A DNA stretch of 64,000 bases from Candidatus Blastococcus massiliensis AP3 (GCF_000582785.1 NZ_HG931174.1:1070342-1134341), one strand, 5' to 3'. Counted from the stretch's first letter, positions 27,068-35,892 are shown. The notes: generated from the sequence alone by a model not told the origin. Translations and numbers: made by a program.

Positions 27068-27862
27068 ATGAGGATTGCGGCGGTGCAGCACGACATCGTC
27101 TGGGAGGACCGCGAGGCCAACTTCGCGCGGCTGGCACCACAGGTCGCCCGGGCGGCCGGGGCCGGGGCGGAGCTGGTGCTGCTGAGCGAGACGTTCTCCA
27201 CCGGCTTCTCCATGACGCCGGGCATCGGCGAGCCCGAGGACGGTCCCTCGGCGGACTTCCTGCGGGCCCGCGCCGCCGAGCACGGCATCTGGGTGGCCGG
27301 CAGCTGCCCGGAGATCGCCGGGGACTCCGGCGGGGGCGATGCGGAGCTGCCCTACAACTCGTTCGTCCTGGCCGGGCCCGACGGGACGGTGCACCGCTAC
27401 CGCAAGCTGCACCCGTTCACCCACGGCGGCGAGCACGAGCGCTTCCGGGCCGGTGACGGGCCGGTGACGGTGACCATCGGCGGCCTGCGGATCACCCCGT
27501 TCATCTGCTACGACCTGCGCTTCGCCGACGTGTTCTGGCGGTCGGCACCGGAGACCGACGTCTACCTCGTCACCGCGAACTGGCCCGCCGCCCGGCGGCT
27601 GCACTGGACGACGCTGCTGCAGGCCCGCGCCATCGAGAACCAGGCCTACGTCGTCGGCTGTAACCGGGTGGGCGTGGCCGGCGACGGCACGGAGTACGCG
27701 GGCGACACCCGGATCGTGGGTCCGACGGGGGAGCTGCTGGCCACCGCGGCGGCTGTGGAGACCGTCGTGGTCGCCGACGTCGACGCCGCGGAGGTGGCCG
27801 CGACCCGCGACCGGTTCCCCGTCTTCAAGGATCGGCAGAGCATGGGCGACCGTCGGGGCTGA
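27068..27862 (+). CDS. carbon-nitrogen hydrolase, omega-amidase-like (YafV/Nit2 type)
   Basis: A 264-residue nitrilase-superfamily enzyme with the catalytic triad visible: Glu in LLSETFSTGF, Lys in RYRKLHPFTHGGEHERF, and Cys in TPFICYDLRF. The FSTGFSMTP and HPFTHGGEHERF stretches fit the YafV/Nit2 group, which hydrolyses alpha-ketoglutaramate or alpha-ketosuccinamate to 2-oxoacids and ammonia. These products come from glutamine transamination, so pairing with the aminotransferase 41 bases upstream fits the glutaminase II route, used in methionine salvage. Substrate is inferred from context. Confidence 0.85.
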   Translation: MRIAAVQHDIVWEDREANFARLAPQVARAAGAGAELVLLSETFSTGFSMTPGIGEPEDGPSADFLRARAAEHGIWVAGSCPEIAGDSGGGDAELPYNSFVLAGPDGTVHRYRKLHPFTHGGEHERFRAGDGPVTVTIGGLRITPFICYDLRFADVFWRSAPETDVYLVTANWPAARRLHWTTLLQARAIENQAYVVGCNRVGVAGDGTEYAGDTRIVGPTGELLATAAAVETVVVADVDAAEVAATRDRFPVFKDRQSMGDRRG

Positions 27863-27971
27863 CCGGTCGCGGCGGCCCGGACGGGGGCCTCAGCCGCTAC
27901 CGTGCTCCGCCCATGGAGCGCCGTCGCGGACGCCGGGAACACATCGTCCCGCCCGCAGCGCTGGCGCGGTC

Positions 27972-30593
27972 GTGAGCAGCAGCGCCGGCCGGTCGCGCAC
28001 CGTCCATCTCGGCGGCCAGCTGTCCGGTCCGGTGCGACGACTGATCTCCTCGGGCCTGGCCGGCGCCGCGCTGCTGGTCGGCGCCACGGTCCTCGCGCTG
28101 GTCTGGGCCAACTCCCCGTGGGGCGACTCCTACGAGCGGCTGTGGCACACCGAGTTCGCCGTCCGTCTCGGGGACCGGGGCATCGCCCAGGACCTGCAGC
28201 ACTGGGTGAACGACGGCCTCATGGTGTTCTTCTTCTTCCTGATCGGCATGGAGGTGCGCCGGGAGCTGTCGATGGGCGAGCTGGCCCAGCGCAGCCGGCT
28301 GACCGTGCCGGCGCTGGCGGCCGTCGGCGGGCTCGCGCTCCCTGCGCTGATCTTCTACGCCTTCACCGCCGGGACCCCGGCCGCGCACGGGTGGGGGATC
28401 CCGATCGCCACGGACACGGCGTTCGTCCTGGGAGCGCTGGCGGTCTTCGGCCGGCACTTCCCGATCCAGCTGCGGGTCTTCCTCCTCTCGCTCTCGGTCG
28501 TCGACGACATCGGCGCCCTCGCGGTGATCGCGGTCTTCTACACCGACGACCTCGACCTCGGTGCCCTCGGTGTGGCCGGGCTCTGCGTGCTCGTCTTCAT
28601 CGGGCTGTCGAAGCTGCAGGTCTGGCGAGGCCCGGCCTACTTCGCCGTCGGCGTCGTCATGTGGGTGGCGATGTACGAGTCCGGGGTGCACGCCACCATC
28701 GGCGGCGTCGTCCTCGGCCTGCTGGTCAGCGCCTATCCCCCGCGGCGGGACGAGGTCGAGCGGGCCGGTGTGCTCACCCGGGCCTTCCGGCAGTCCCCCG
28801 GGCCGGGCCTGGCACGGCAGGCGAAGCTGTCGGTGGAGCGCGCCGTGTCGCCCAACGAGCGCATCGGCGCCGTGCTGGTCCCGTGGAGCACCTACCTCGT
28901 CGTGCCGGTGTTCGCGCTGGCCAACGCGGGGGTCGGCATCGACGGCGACCTGCTGGAGCGGGCGGTCGGCTCCGCGGTCACGCTCGGCGTGTTCTTCGGC
29001 CTGGTCGTCGGCAAGCTGCTCGGCGTCGGGCTGGCCGCCACGATCGCCGTCACGCTGCGCCTCGGCCCCTTGCCCCCGGGGGTCACGCTGGGTGCGGTCT
29101 GGGGTGGCGCCGCGCTCACCGGCCTGGGGTTCACCGTCTCGCTCTTCGTCACGGACCTCGCGTTCGACGACGAGGCGCTGCGCGAGGAGGCGACCATCGG
29201 CATCCTCGCGGCCGCGGTGGCCGCCACGCTGCTGGGCGCCCTGGTCCTCCGGCTGGTGGGCCGCGGGTCGTCAGGGGTGCCGCAGCGCCCGGCGCTGCTG
29301 GATCCGCCGGTCGATCCCGCCGTGGACCACGTGCGCGGACCGGTCGAGGCACCGCTCACGCTCGTCGAGTACGGCGACGTCGAGTGCCCCTTCTGCGGCC
29401 GGGCCACCGGCGTGGTCGGCGAGCTCCGGCAACGCTTCGGCGACGAGCTGCGCTACGTCTTCCGCCACCTCCCGCTCGTCGACGTGCACCCGGCGGCCGA
29501 GCTGGCGGCGGAGGCCGTCGAGGCGGCCGGCGCGCAGGGGGCGTTCTGGGCCATGCACGACCGGTTGTTCGCCGCCCAGGACCGGCTGGACGCGGCGGAC
29601 CTGCTCGAGCACGCCGCCGCGCTGGGCCTGGACCTGGAGCGCTTCGCCCGCGAGCTGGGCGAGGCGACCCACGCCGCCCGGGTGCGCGAGGACGTGGCCA
29701 GCGCGGAGGCCAGCGGGGTGCAGGGCACCCCGGCCTTCTTCGTCAACGGCGCCCGGCACGACGGGCCGACGACCACCGACGCGCTGGCCGCCGCCCTGCT
29801 GGCGACCGATCCGCGCGGCGTGCCGGCGGAGCGCCGGCCCGCGCCCGCCCGGGAGGACGACGGCCCCTCCTGGGCGCCGCTGTCGCCCCGGGCACGGATG
29901 GACGCCGTGGCCGAGCTGGCGGCGCTGGACGGCGCCGCGGAGACGCCGGACGCCGACGGCTCGTCACCGCGGCTGACCGACCGGCAGCTGGCGGTGCTGC
30001 GCCGCTACGGCCGCCGCCGGCCGAGCGCGACCGGGGACGTGCTGGTGCAGGGCGGCAGCGCGGAGTGGGACTTCGTCGTCGTGCTGTCCGGGACCGTCGC
30101 GGTCGTCGAGGACGACGACGGGGACGACGGGCCCCGGGTGGTCTCCGTGGTGGGTCCGAACCGCTTCCTCGGCGGGCTCAACATGCTCGCCGGGCAGCCC
30201 GCCGTCCGCTCCGTCGTGGGGGCGGCGCCCGGCGACGTCCTCACCCTGACCGTGGACCGGCTGCGGGCGGTCATGGCGGACGACCGGGAGCTGGCCCAGC
30301 TCATCACCCGCGCCCTGCTGATCCGGCGGGCCATGCTCATCGGCCGGGCCACGGGGTTGCGGGTGCTCGGCGACCGGCGCTGGGCAGCCAGCAGCCGGCT
30401 GCGCGACGTCCTGGCCGACCAGGGCATCGGGCACACCTGGCTGGATCCGGCGGAGGATCCGGCCGCCCGGGCGATGCTCGACGAACTGGACCCTCCGGCC
30501 GGCGTGCCGGTCGTGCTGGCGCCGGACGGCCGCGTGCTGTTCGACCCGAGCGGGGACGAGCTGGTGCGCCTGGCGGGACGGCCGGCCCGCTGA
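27972..30593 (+). CDS. fusion: NhaA Na+/H+ antiporter, DsbA-like, cNMP-binding-like and glutaredoxin-like domains
   Basis: An 873-residue protein in one open frame. Residues 20-425 form a full NhaA antiporter with the key aspartates in ATDTAFVLG (D148) and VVDDIGA (D178, D179). Residues 450-610 are a DsbA/thioredoxin-4-like domain with active site CPFC (472-475) and cis-proline loop GTPAFF (585-590). Residues 666-785 resemble a cyclic-nucleotide-binding domain (LSGTVAVVEDD, FLGGLNMLAGQPAVRSVV), but the Glu usual in FLGEL is Gly. Residues 790-873 match the Trx-like segment seen between the cNMP domain and thioredoxin reductase in some actinobacterial hybrid enzymes (RLRDVLADQGIGHTWLD, PVVLAPDGRVLFDPSGDEL) and have no cysteines. 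NhaA-DsbA fusions are known in actinobacteria; the further domains are unusual. Confidence 0.9.
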   Translation: MSSSAGRSRTVHLGGQLSGPVRRLISSGLAGAALLVGATVLALVWANSPWGDSYERLWHTEFAVRLGDRGIAQDLQHWVNDGLMVFFFFLIGMEVRRELSMGELAQRSRLTVPALAAVGGLALPALIFYAFTAGTPAAHGWGIPIATDTAFVLGALAVFGRHFPIQLRVFLLSLSVVDDIGALAVIAVFYTDDLDLGALGVAGLCVLVFIGLSKLQVWRGPAYFAVGVVMWVAMYESGVHATIGGVVLGLLVSAYPPRRDEVERAGVLTRAFRQSPGPGLARQAKLSVERAVSPNERIGAVLVPWSTYLVVPVFALANAGVGIDGDLLERAVGSAVTLGVFFGLVVGKLLGVGLAATIAVTLRLGPLPPGVTLGAVWGGAALTGLGFTVSLFVTDLAFDDEALREEATIGILAAAVAATLLGALVLRLVGRGSSGVPQRPALLDPPVDPAVDHVRGPVEAPLTLVEYGDVECPFCGRATGVVGELRQRFGDELRYVFRHLPLVDVHPAAELAAEAVEAAGAQGAFWAMHDRLFAAQDRLDAADLLEHAAALGLDLERFARELGEATHAARVREDVASAEASGVQGTPAFFVNGARHDGPTTTDALAAALLATDPRGVPAERRPAPAREDDGPSWAPLSPRARMDAVAELAALDGAAETPDADGSSPRLTDRQLAVLRRYGRRRPSATGDVLVQGGSAEWDFVVVLSGTVAVVEDDDGDDGPRVVSVVGPNRFLGGLNMLAGQPAVRSVVGAAPGDVLTLTVDRLRAVMADDRELAQLITRALLIRRAMLIGRATGLRVLGDRRWAASSRLRDVLADQGIGHTWLDPAEDPAARAMLDELDPPAGVPVVLAPDGRVLFDPSGDELVRLAGRPAR

Positions 30594-30596
30594 CGC

Positions 30597-31394
30597 TCAG
30601 CGGCCGTCGGGGGACCGGTCGTGGTCGACGGCGACCTGCTCCCGCTGCACCGTCCCCGAGACCGACTCCTGCCCGGTCACGAGCTCCGTGCGCAGCCGGA
30701 CCCGCTCGACGGGCACCACCTCGACGGTCACCACCGGCCGCTCGGCGTGGAGGACGATCTCGTCGGGGAGCCCGGAGCCGACGGCCGCGGTCCGGGCACC
30801 GTCGACGAGCGACTCCCCGTCCACGCCGTCGTCCTCCGGATCGGCGTCCAGGGGCAGCTCCTCGATCCTGATCTCCTCGCGGCGCACCGGCACCGTCACC
30901 TGGACCTCCTCGGTGACGACGTACCGGACGACCCGCACCCGGCGCTGCGCCACCGACTCGGTCCGCACCCGCAGCTGCTCCTCGCTCCGGACCATGGCGC
31001 CGTCCGCGCCGCCGTCCGCACGGTCGTCCGCCCGGCCGTCCACGTGCCGGTCCTCCGATTCCGCCGGGCCCTCCCCGGCGGAGCGCCGGGCCTGCGCGTA
31101 GTGCCGGCGCAGCTCCTCCTCGTCCTCGGGTGCGAGGTGCTCGCCACCCAGCCGCGGGGCGTCGGACACCGCGCCCGCGGGCACCGTCAACTGCAGACGG
31201 CCGTCGGCGAACGTCGCGTCGTCGGCCGGGGCGATGGCGCGCCGCGTGCCGAGGAGCCCGCTGGAGACCGACACCCACGTCGGAACTCCGGTGAGGTCGT
31301 CGCTGTAGAAGCTGTCGACGGTGCCGACCGACCGGCCGTCGCTGCCGTACACGGTGCTGCCGATCGCCGCCGACACGTCCTGTTCGCTGACCAT
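30597..31394 (-). CDS. PRC-barrel and DUF2382 stress protein
   Basis: A 265-residue protein. Residues 1-75 are a PRC-barrel (GSTVYGSDGRSVGTVDSFYS ... GLLGTRRAIAP). The C-terminal half is DUF2382 (YsnF/AvaK-like): EEQLRVRTESVAQRRVRV, VPVRREEIRIEELPL, and ERPVVTVEVVPVERVRL. Between them is a charged linker. Members are linked to stress response in Firmicutes, cyanobacteria and desert actinobacteria, with no known reaction. ATG 31394 follows GGAGGTCGG. It is convergent with the antiporter fusion gene, 3 bases apart. Confidence 0.87.
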   Translation of the reverse strand: MVSEQDVSAAIGSTVYGSDGRSVGTVDSFYSDDLTGVPTWVSVSSGLLGTRRAIAPADDATFADGRLQLTVPAGAVSDAPRLGGEHLAPEDEEELRRHYAQARRSAGEGPAESEDRHVDGRADDRADGGADGAMVRSEEQLRVRTESVAQRRVRVVRYVVTEEVQVTVPVRREEIRIEELPLDADPEDDGVDGESLVDGARTAAVGSGLPDEIVLHAERPVVTVEVVPVERVRLRTELVTGQESVSGTVQREQVAVDHDRSPDGR

Positions 31395-31558
31395 GGAACC
31401 GACCTCCCGGAGCGCGCGGCGTCCGCTGCTGGGCGCCGGCCCCGGAGGCGTGCCCATCCGGCACCGTCCACGAACATGCCCCTGCTCGACGTGGCGGGAC
31501 GTCCCCTCCGGTCCGGAGGGTCGCCCGCCCCGACGGGACGGCGCCGTACCGTGCCCTG

Positions 31559-33106
31559 GTGCGGGCCGACCACCTCGAGATCGAGACGAAGTTCGACGTC
31601 CCCGCCACCTTCGTCGTCCCCGACCTGACCGTGGTGGACGGCGTGACCTCGGCGGACGCCCCCGTCGAGCACCGGCTCGAGGCGCGCTACTTCGACACCG
31701 CGGACCTGCGGCTGGCTCAGGCCCGGATCACCCTGCGGCGGCGCACCGGCGGGACGGACGACGGATGGCACGTCAAGGTGCCGGCAGCGGGGAACGCCCG
31801 CCTGGAGCTGCACCGGCCGCTGGGCCGGGCGGCCCGGCGGCCACCGAAGGCCGTGCTCGCCCCGGTCGGCGGCATCCTCCGCGGCGCCGTGCCGGCACCG
31901 GTCGCGCACCTGCACACCCGCCGGGTGGTCACGGTCCTCCGGGACGCCGACGGGCGGGCCCTCGCGGAGGTCGCCGACGACACGGTGACCGCCACCAGGC
32001 TGAGCGGCCCGGAGGGGACCGCGGAAGTGCGCAGCTGGCGGGAGGTCGAGGTCGAGCTCCTGGACGGACCGCCCGACCTGCTCGCGCCCGTGGGGGAGCG
32101 GCTGGTGGCGGCCGGCGCGGAGCGCACCGACCGGGCCTCCAAGCTCACCCGGGCCCTGGGCCTCGGCCCGGCGACGACGAGCGTCGCGCGCGGGGGAGCG
32201 AAGAAGGGCACGAAGAAGACGAGACGGGTGGAGGCGGGCGAGGTGGCCCTGTCCGCCCTGCGGGAACGGATCATCGCGCTCGGGCACGCGGACGTGGCCG
32301 CGCGCACCGGTCAGGACGACGCGGTGCACCGGATGCGCGTCGCCTGCCGCCACCTGCGCGGGATGCTGGCCTCCTTCGGTCCCGTGCTCGCGCGCGAGGC
32401 CACCGATCCGGTGCGGGACGAGCTGGCGTGGCTCGCAGGCCGGCTGTCCGAGCCCCGCGACGAGCAGGTCGCGCTGGCCCACCTGCGTGCCGCCGTGGCG
32501 GAGCTGCCGGCAGAGCTCGTGCTCGGCCCCGTCGACGCGCGCCTGCGGACCGCCCAGGTGGGAGCGGCGGAGAGCCGCCGCGCCTCCGCCGGTGCGCTCG
32601 TGGCCGAGGAGCGCCATCTCCGCCTGCTCGACGCCCTGCATGCGCTGCTGGCCGATCCGCCGCTGACCGCCACGGCCGGGAAGCCGGCCGGTCCGGTCCT
32701 GGAGGCCGTCCTGCACCGGGAGGTGAGGCGGCTGCGGCGCGCCGTGGCGCGGGCCGACGCCCGCTCCGGGCAGGAGCGCACGGAGGCCCTGCACCGGGTC
32801 CGCAGGACCGCGCGGCGCGCCCGGTACACCGCGGCGGCGATCGCGCCCGCGCACGGCCGTTCCGCGGAGGTGGTCGCCGCGGCGGCGAAGCGGACCCAGC
32901 GGTTGCTGGGAGAGCTCCAGGACCTGGTCGTCGTCGGCGAGTGCTGTCGCCGGCTCGCGGTCGGCGCGCACGCCGCCGGGGAACCGGGGTTCACCTACGG
33001 CCTGCTGCTCGGCCGCGCCGAGGCGCGGGCCGCGGAGGCCGAGCGGGCCTTCGCCGAGCGCTGGCCCGGTCTCGCGGAACGCCTGTCGGCTGCGATCCGC
33101 CGGTGA
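31559..33106 (+). CDS. CYTH and CHAD domain protein
   Basis: A 515-residue protein. The N-terminal CYTH domain (about 1-200) begins with the signature EIETKF and has ARITLRRR and the Glu-rich SWREVEVELL, forming a triphosphate tunnel. The C-terminal CHAD domain (about 225-510) is an all-helical, His/Arg-rich bundle with HRMRVACRHLRGML and HRVRRTARRARYT. CYTH-CHAD proteins bind or hydrolyse polyphosphate-type substrates and localise to polyphosphate granules. GTG start. The metallophosphoesterase gene overlaps its stop by 4 bases. Confidence 0.92.
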   Translation: MRADHLEIETKFDVPATFVVPDLTVVDGVTSADAPVEHRLEARYFDTADLRLAQARITLRRRTGGTDDGWHVKVPAAGNARLELHRPLGRAARRPPKAVLAPVGGILRGAVPAPVAHLHTRRVVTVLRDADGRALAEVADDTVTATRLSGPEGTAEVRSWREVEVELLDGPPDLLAPVGERLVAAGAERTDRASKLTRALGLGPATTSVARGGAKKGTKKTRRVEAGEVALSALRERIIALGHADVAARTGQDDAVHRMRVACRHLRGMLASFGPVLAREATDPVRDELAWLAGRLSEPRDEQVALAHLRAAVAELPAELVLGPVDARLRTAQVGAAESRRASAGALVAEERHLRLLDALHALLADPPLTATAGKPAGPVLEAVLHREVRRLRRAVARADARSGQERTEALHRVRRTARRARYTAAAIAPAHGRSAEVVAAAAKRTQRLLGELQDLVVVGECCRRLAVGAHAAGEPGFTYGLLLGRAEARAAEAERAFAERWPGLAERLSAAIRR

Positions 33107-34365
33107 TCGCCCTGCTGGTCTTCGGCACGGTCATCCTGCTGGTGATGGCGCTGTTGCACGGCTACCTCTGGCTGCGCCTCGTCCGCGACACCACCCGGCC
33201 CGGGCGCGCCCGCCGGGGACTGACGCTGCTCACCGCCGCCCTGGCACTGCTCCCGGTGGCGGCGATCCTGCTGCGGCGGTCCCTCCCGCCGGATGCCGCC
33301 GCCCCGCTGGACTGGGTGGCCTTCTCCTGGCTGGGCGTCGCCTTCTACGCCTTCCTCGCGCTGCTCGCGCTCGAGCCGGTGCGCCTGATGGCCAGGATCT
33401 GGAGAAGGGTCGGCCCGAGTGGGGCCCGCAGGGTCCCGCGCAGGGACGACGGACCCGCTCCGCCCGACCGGAGGACGGCTCCTGGCCGCGGTGCGGTCCG
33501 GGAGGACCGCGATGTCAGCTCCACGCGTCGCGTGTTCCTCGCGCGTTCGCTGGCGGTCACGGCGGGTGCCGCGGCGCTCGGCACCGCGGGGACCGGCGCC
33601 TACCTCGCCCAGGCCGCGCCGGTGGTCCGGCGCGTGCCGGTGACCCTGCGCGGCCTCGATCCCGCGCTCGAGGGGCTGCGGATCGTCACCTTCTCCGACG
33701 CCCACCTCTCCTCCACCTTCCGCGGGCGCCGGTTCGAGCGGGTGGTCGAGACCGTCAACGCCCAGCGGCCCGACGTCGTGGCGATCGTCGGCGACCTGGT
33801 CGACGGGGACGTCGACGACCTTCGCGAGGAGGTGGCGCCCCTGGCCGACCTGGTCAGCGAGCACGGCGTCTTCTTCGTCACCGGCAACCACGAGTACTTC
33901 GTGGACACCCGTGCCTGGCTGCGGCACCTTCCTTCGCTCGGGGTGCAGGTGCTGCGCAACGAGCGGGTCGCGATCGGCCGGGGCGGCGCCTCGTTCGACC
34001 TCGCCGGCATCGACGACCGGATGGCCGCCTCCTCCGGCGTCCCAGGGCACGGCGCCGACCTGGACGCCGCGCTCGACGGACGCGACGACGCCACGCCGGT
34101 GGTGCTGCTGGCCCACCAGCCGGTCATGGTCGAGCAGGCGCGGGCGGCGGGCGTGGACCTGCAGCTGTCCGGCCACACCCACGGAGGGCAGCTGTGGCCC
34201 TTCGACTACGCCGTCCGGCTGGACCAGCCGGCGGTCCAGGGCTGGTCGCGGCACGGCGACACCCAGCTCTACGTGACGCCGGGGGTGGGACACTGGGGCC
34301 CGCCGATGCGCGTCGGCGCCCGACCGGAGGTCACCGTGGTGGAGCTGAGCGGAGGCCCGAGGTGA
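33103..34365 (+). CDS. membrane metallophosphoesterase
   Basis: A 420-residue protein. It begins with three membrane helices (VIALLVFGTVILLVMALLHG, LTLLTAALALLPVAAILL, WVAFSWLGVAFYAFLALLA), then a charged linker, then a Tat-like sequence STRRVFLARSLAV and a calcineurin-like domain: FSDAHLSS, GDLVDGD, GNHEY, LLAHQP and SGHTHGGQ, all the metal ligands. It is close to YkuE-type phosphoesterases that act on lipids or nucleotides. The start is GTG 33103 overlapping the CYTH-CHAD stop. The linker (residues about 105-140) coincides with a copy of a dispersed DNA repeat. A shorter protein starting at the Tat signal (near 33516) is possible. Confidence 0.88.
   Translation: MIALLVFGTVILLVMALLHGYLWLRLVRDTTRPGRARRGLTLLTAALALLPVAAILLRRSLPPDAAAPLDWVAFSWLGVAFYAFLALLALEPVRLMARIWRRVGPSGARRVPRRDDGPAPPDRRTAPGRGAVREDRDVSSTRRVFLARSLAVTAGAAALGTAGTGAYLAQAAPVVRRVPVTLRGLDPALEGLRIVTFSDAHLSSTFRGRRFERVVETVNAQRPDVVAIVGDLVDGDVDDLREEVAPLADLVSEHGVFFVTGNHEYFVDTRAWLRHLPSLGVQVLRNERVAIGRGGASFDLAGIDDRMAASSGVPGHGADLDAALDGRDDATPVVLLAHQPVMVEQARAAGVDLQLSGHTHGGQLWPFDYAVRLDQPAVQGWSRHGDTQLYVTPGVGHWGPPMRVGARPEVTVVELSGGPR
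33416..33493. repeat. partial copy of the 474-606 element inside the metallophosphoesterase gene
   Basis: Bases 33416-33444 match 483-511 in 28 of 29 positions, and 33474-33493 match 541-560 in 19 of 20. The spacing between blocks is the same within a base (29 against 29). The right inverted arm is absent. It falls in frame in the linker between the transmembrane part and the Tat signal, so the element has become coding sequence. Confidence 0.8.
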
Positions 34366-34811
34366 CCAGCTCGACCGGCGCCCGCGAGGTCCCCCGGCCG
34401 AGGTCGGAGGTGTGGCGGGCCGTGGCTGTGCTCCGCCCGTACTGCGCCACCTGCGACGTCACCTACGTGGTCTCCGGTTCCGGTCGGGGGGCGACGTTCG
34501 TCGCCGTGTCCGGCCGCCTCGACGGTCCACCGCCCGACGGAGCGCCACGCGGCGAGATCGTCGAGTGGGCGCCCGGGCGGGCGGTCACCACCCGGCTGGA
34601 GCTCACCCCCGAGACGTGGACCACCCGCGTGGAGCTCGCCGACACCGCCGACGGGGGCACGCGCGTGACCATGACCGTCACCCACGAGCCGCGTGGTGGC
34701 GGCCGGCTGGCCCGCCGCGTGCTGAATCGCGCGGCGCGGAGGATGGTGCAGCGCACCGTGGAGTCCGAGCTGGACAAGGTGCCGGCGCACCTGGCGGATC
34801 TGCGCAGCTGA
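34362..34811 (+). CDS. SRPBCC-type protein (polyketide cyclase/START-like)
   Basis: A 149-residue protein with weak similarity to the START/Bet v 1 fold: an N-terminal helix-turn (EVWRAVAVLRPYCATCDV), the strands GATFVAVSGRLDG, GEIVEWAPGRAVTTRLEL and RVTMTVTHEP, and a long C-terminal helix (RRMVQRTVESELDKVPAHLADL). This arrangement fits a small-ligand-binding SRPBCC domain; the ligand is unknown. It starts with GTG overlapping the metallophosphoesterase stop by 4 bases, so CYTH-CHAD, phosphoesterase and this gene form an operon. A short G5/C5 hairpin (34818-34831) follows. Confidence 0.7.
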   Translation: MTSSTGAREVPRPRSEVWRAVAVLRPYCATCDVTYVVSGSGRGATFVAVSGRLDGPPPDGAPRGEIVEWAPGRAVTTRLELTPETWTTRVELADTADGGTRVTMTVTHEPRGGGRLARRVLNRAARRMVQRTVESELDKVPAHLADLRS

Positions 34812-34952
34812 ACCGCGGGGGGCGCACCCCCGTTCGAGGGAACCGGGCATTCCCACCGGATCGGCTGGGTAGGGCCTCACCCGTGCCTCGGCGGCACGCC
34901 CGGCACCGTGCCGGGACCGCGCACGCCGGGCTGGCCATCTGAGGAGTTAGCT

Positions 34953-35225
34953 ATGGAGATCATCGGTCTGCTCGTCGCCGGCCTCATCATCGGGCTGCTG
35001 GGCAAGCTGGTCGCCCCTGGCGACAAGGACAACATCCCGATCTGGCTCACCCTGCTCTGCGGCATCGGCGGTGTGCTCATCGGCTACTACGTGAGCGGCG
35101 CGCTGGGCGTCGACTCCACCGACGGCATCGACTGGATCCGGTGGATCATCTCCATCGTCCTGGCTGCCGTGCTGGTGATCGCGGCCTCCACGCTCACCGG
35201 TCGCAACAACCGCGCCGTCCGCTGA
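34953..35225 (+). CDS. GlsB/YeaQ/YmgE family stress-response membrane protein
   Basis: A 90-residue protein with three hydrophobic helices: MEIIGLLVAGLIIGLLGKLV, WLTLLCGIGGVLIGYYV and WIISIVLAAVLVIAAS. The GxxIGLLGKLVAPG motif is typical of the transglycosylase-associated (YmgE) family, small membrane proteins induced under stress. The ATG has GAGGAG 8 bases upstream. A hairpin follows 7 bases after the stop. Confidence 0.9.
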   Translation: MEIIGLLVAGLIIGLLGKLVAPGDKDNIPIWLTLLCGIGGVLIGYYVSGALGVDSTDGIDWIRWIISIVLAAVLVIAASTLTGRNNRAVR

Positions 35226-35232
35226 TCGCACT

Positions 35233-35279
35233 CCCCGGGGGACGCGGTCGGGCTCAGAGCTCGACCGCGTCCCCCGGGG
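35233..35279. terminator. 18-bp hairpin overlapping the end of the MBL hydrolase gene
   Basis: Arms 35233-35250 and 35262-35279 are exact reverse complements with an 11-base loop. The right arm encodes the last residues (PGDAVEL) of the minus-strand hydrolase, whose stop lies in the loop. It probably terminates both convergent genes. Confidence 0.85.
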
Positions 35280-35892
35280 CCAGCCGGGCCATCGGCGTCG
35301 GGGTCCCCGGACCCCGCTCGCCGAGCAGGCCCGAGACGACGCCGAGGCCGGCGTCGTTGAGCAACCCGTCGTGGATGGCGTAGGCCTGGTCGGCGTCGAC
35401 GGCGCGCACGTACTCGATCACCTCCGCGGTCCTCGACCACGGGGCGTGCAGCGGGAGCAGCAGGGTCGCGACCGGATGGTCGGGGACGGTGAAGGCGTCC
35501 CCCGGGTGGAAGACGATCCCGCCGACCAGGAAGCCGATGTTGGCGATCCGCGGGATCTCGGGATGGATCTCCGCGTGCAGTTCGCCGTGCACCTGCACCT
35601 CGAAACCGGCGACCGACACCGCGTCGCCGTGACCGACGACGTGCACCCGCCCGCCCAGGCCGCCGAGCTGGGCGGCCACCGACTTGTTCGTCCAGATCTC
35701 CAGCGCCGGATCGGCGTCCAGGGCCGCCTGCAGCCGGTCGGGCGCGAAGTGGTCGGGGTGCTCGTGGGTGACCAGCACCGCCGAGGCGCCCTCGAGCGCG
35801 CCCGGATCGGTGAAGGCGCCGGGATCGATCACCAGCCGGCGGTCGCCGTCGCTGAGGGCGACACAGGCGTGGCCATGCTTCGTCAGCTCCAT
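35254..35892 (-). CDS. MBL-fold metal-dependent hydrolase
   Basis: A 212-residue metallo-beta-lactamase-fold protein of the UlaG-like, ComA-type group. It starts MELTKHGHACVALSDGDRRL, with the metal motif THEHPDHF, further ligand loops in GHGDAVSV, VHGELHAE, FHPGDAFTVP, and AIHDGLLNDAGL. The substrate is unknown. The start chosen is ATG 35892; a longer upstream extension is poorly supported. The downstream hairpin is shared with GlsB. Confidence 0.85.
   Translation of the reverse strand: MELTKHGHACVALSDGDRRLVIDPGAFTDPGALEGASAVLVTHEHPDHFAPDRLQAALDADPALEIWTNKSVAAQLGGLGGRVHVVGHGDAVSVAGFEVQVHGELHAEIHPEIPRIANIGFLVGGIVFHPGDAFTVPDHPVATLLLPLHAPWSRTAEVIEYVRAVDADQAYAIHDGLLNDAGLGVVSGLLGERGPGTPTPMARLAPGDAVEL

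Noticed and set aside
27902-30871. Plus-strand ORF of 989 codons
   Set aside because: It is a shifted frame of the NhaA fusion; no transmembrane or catalytic motifs appear in it.
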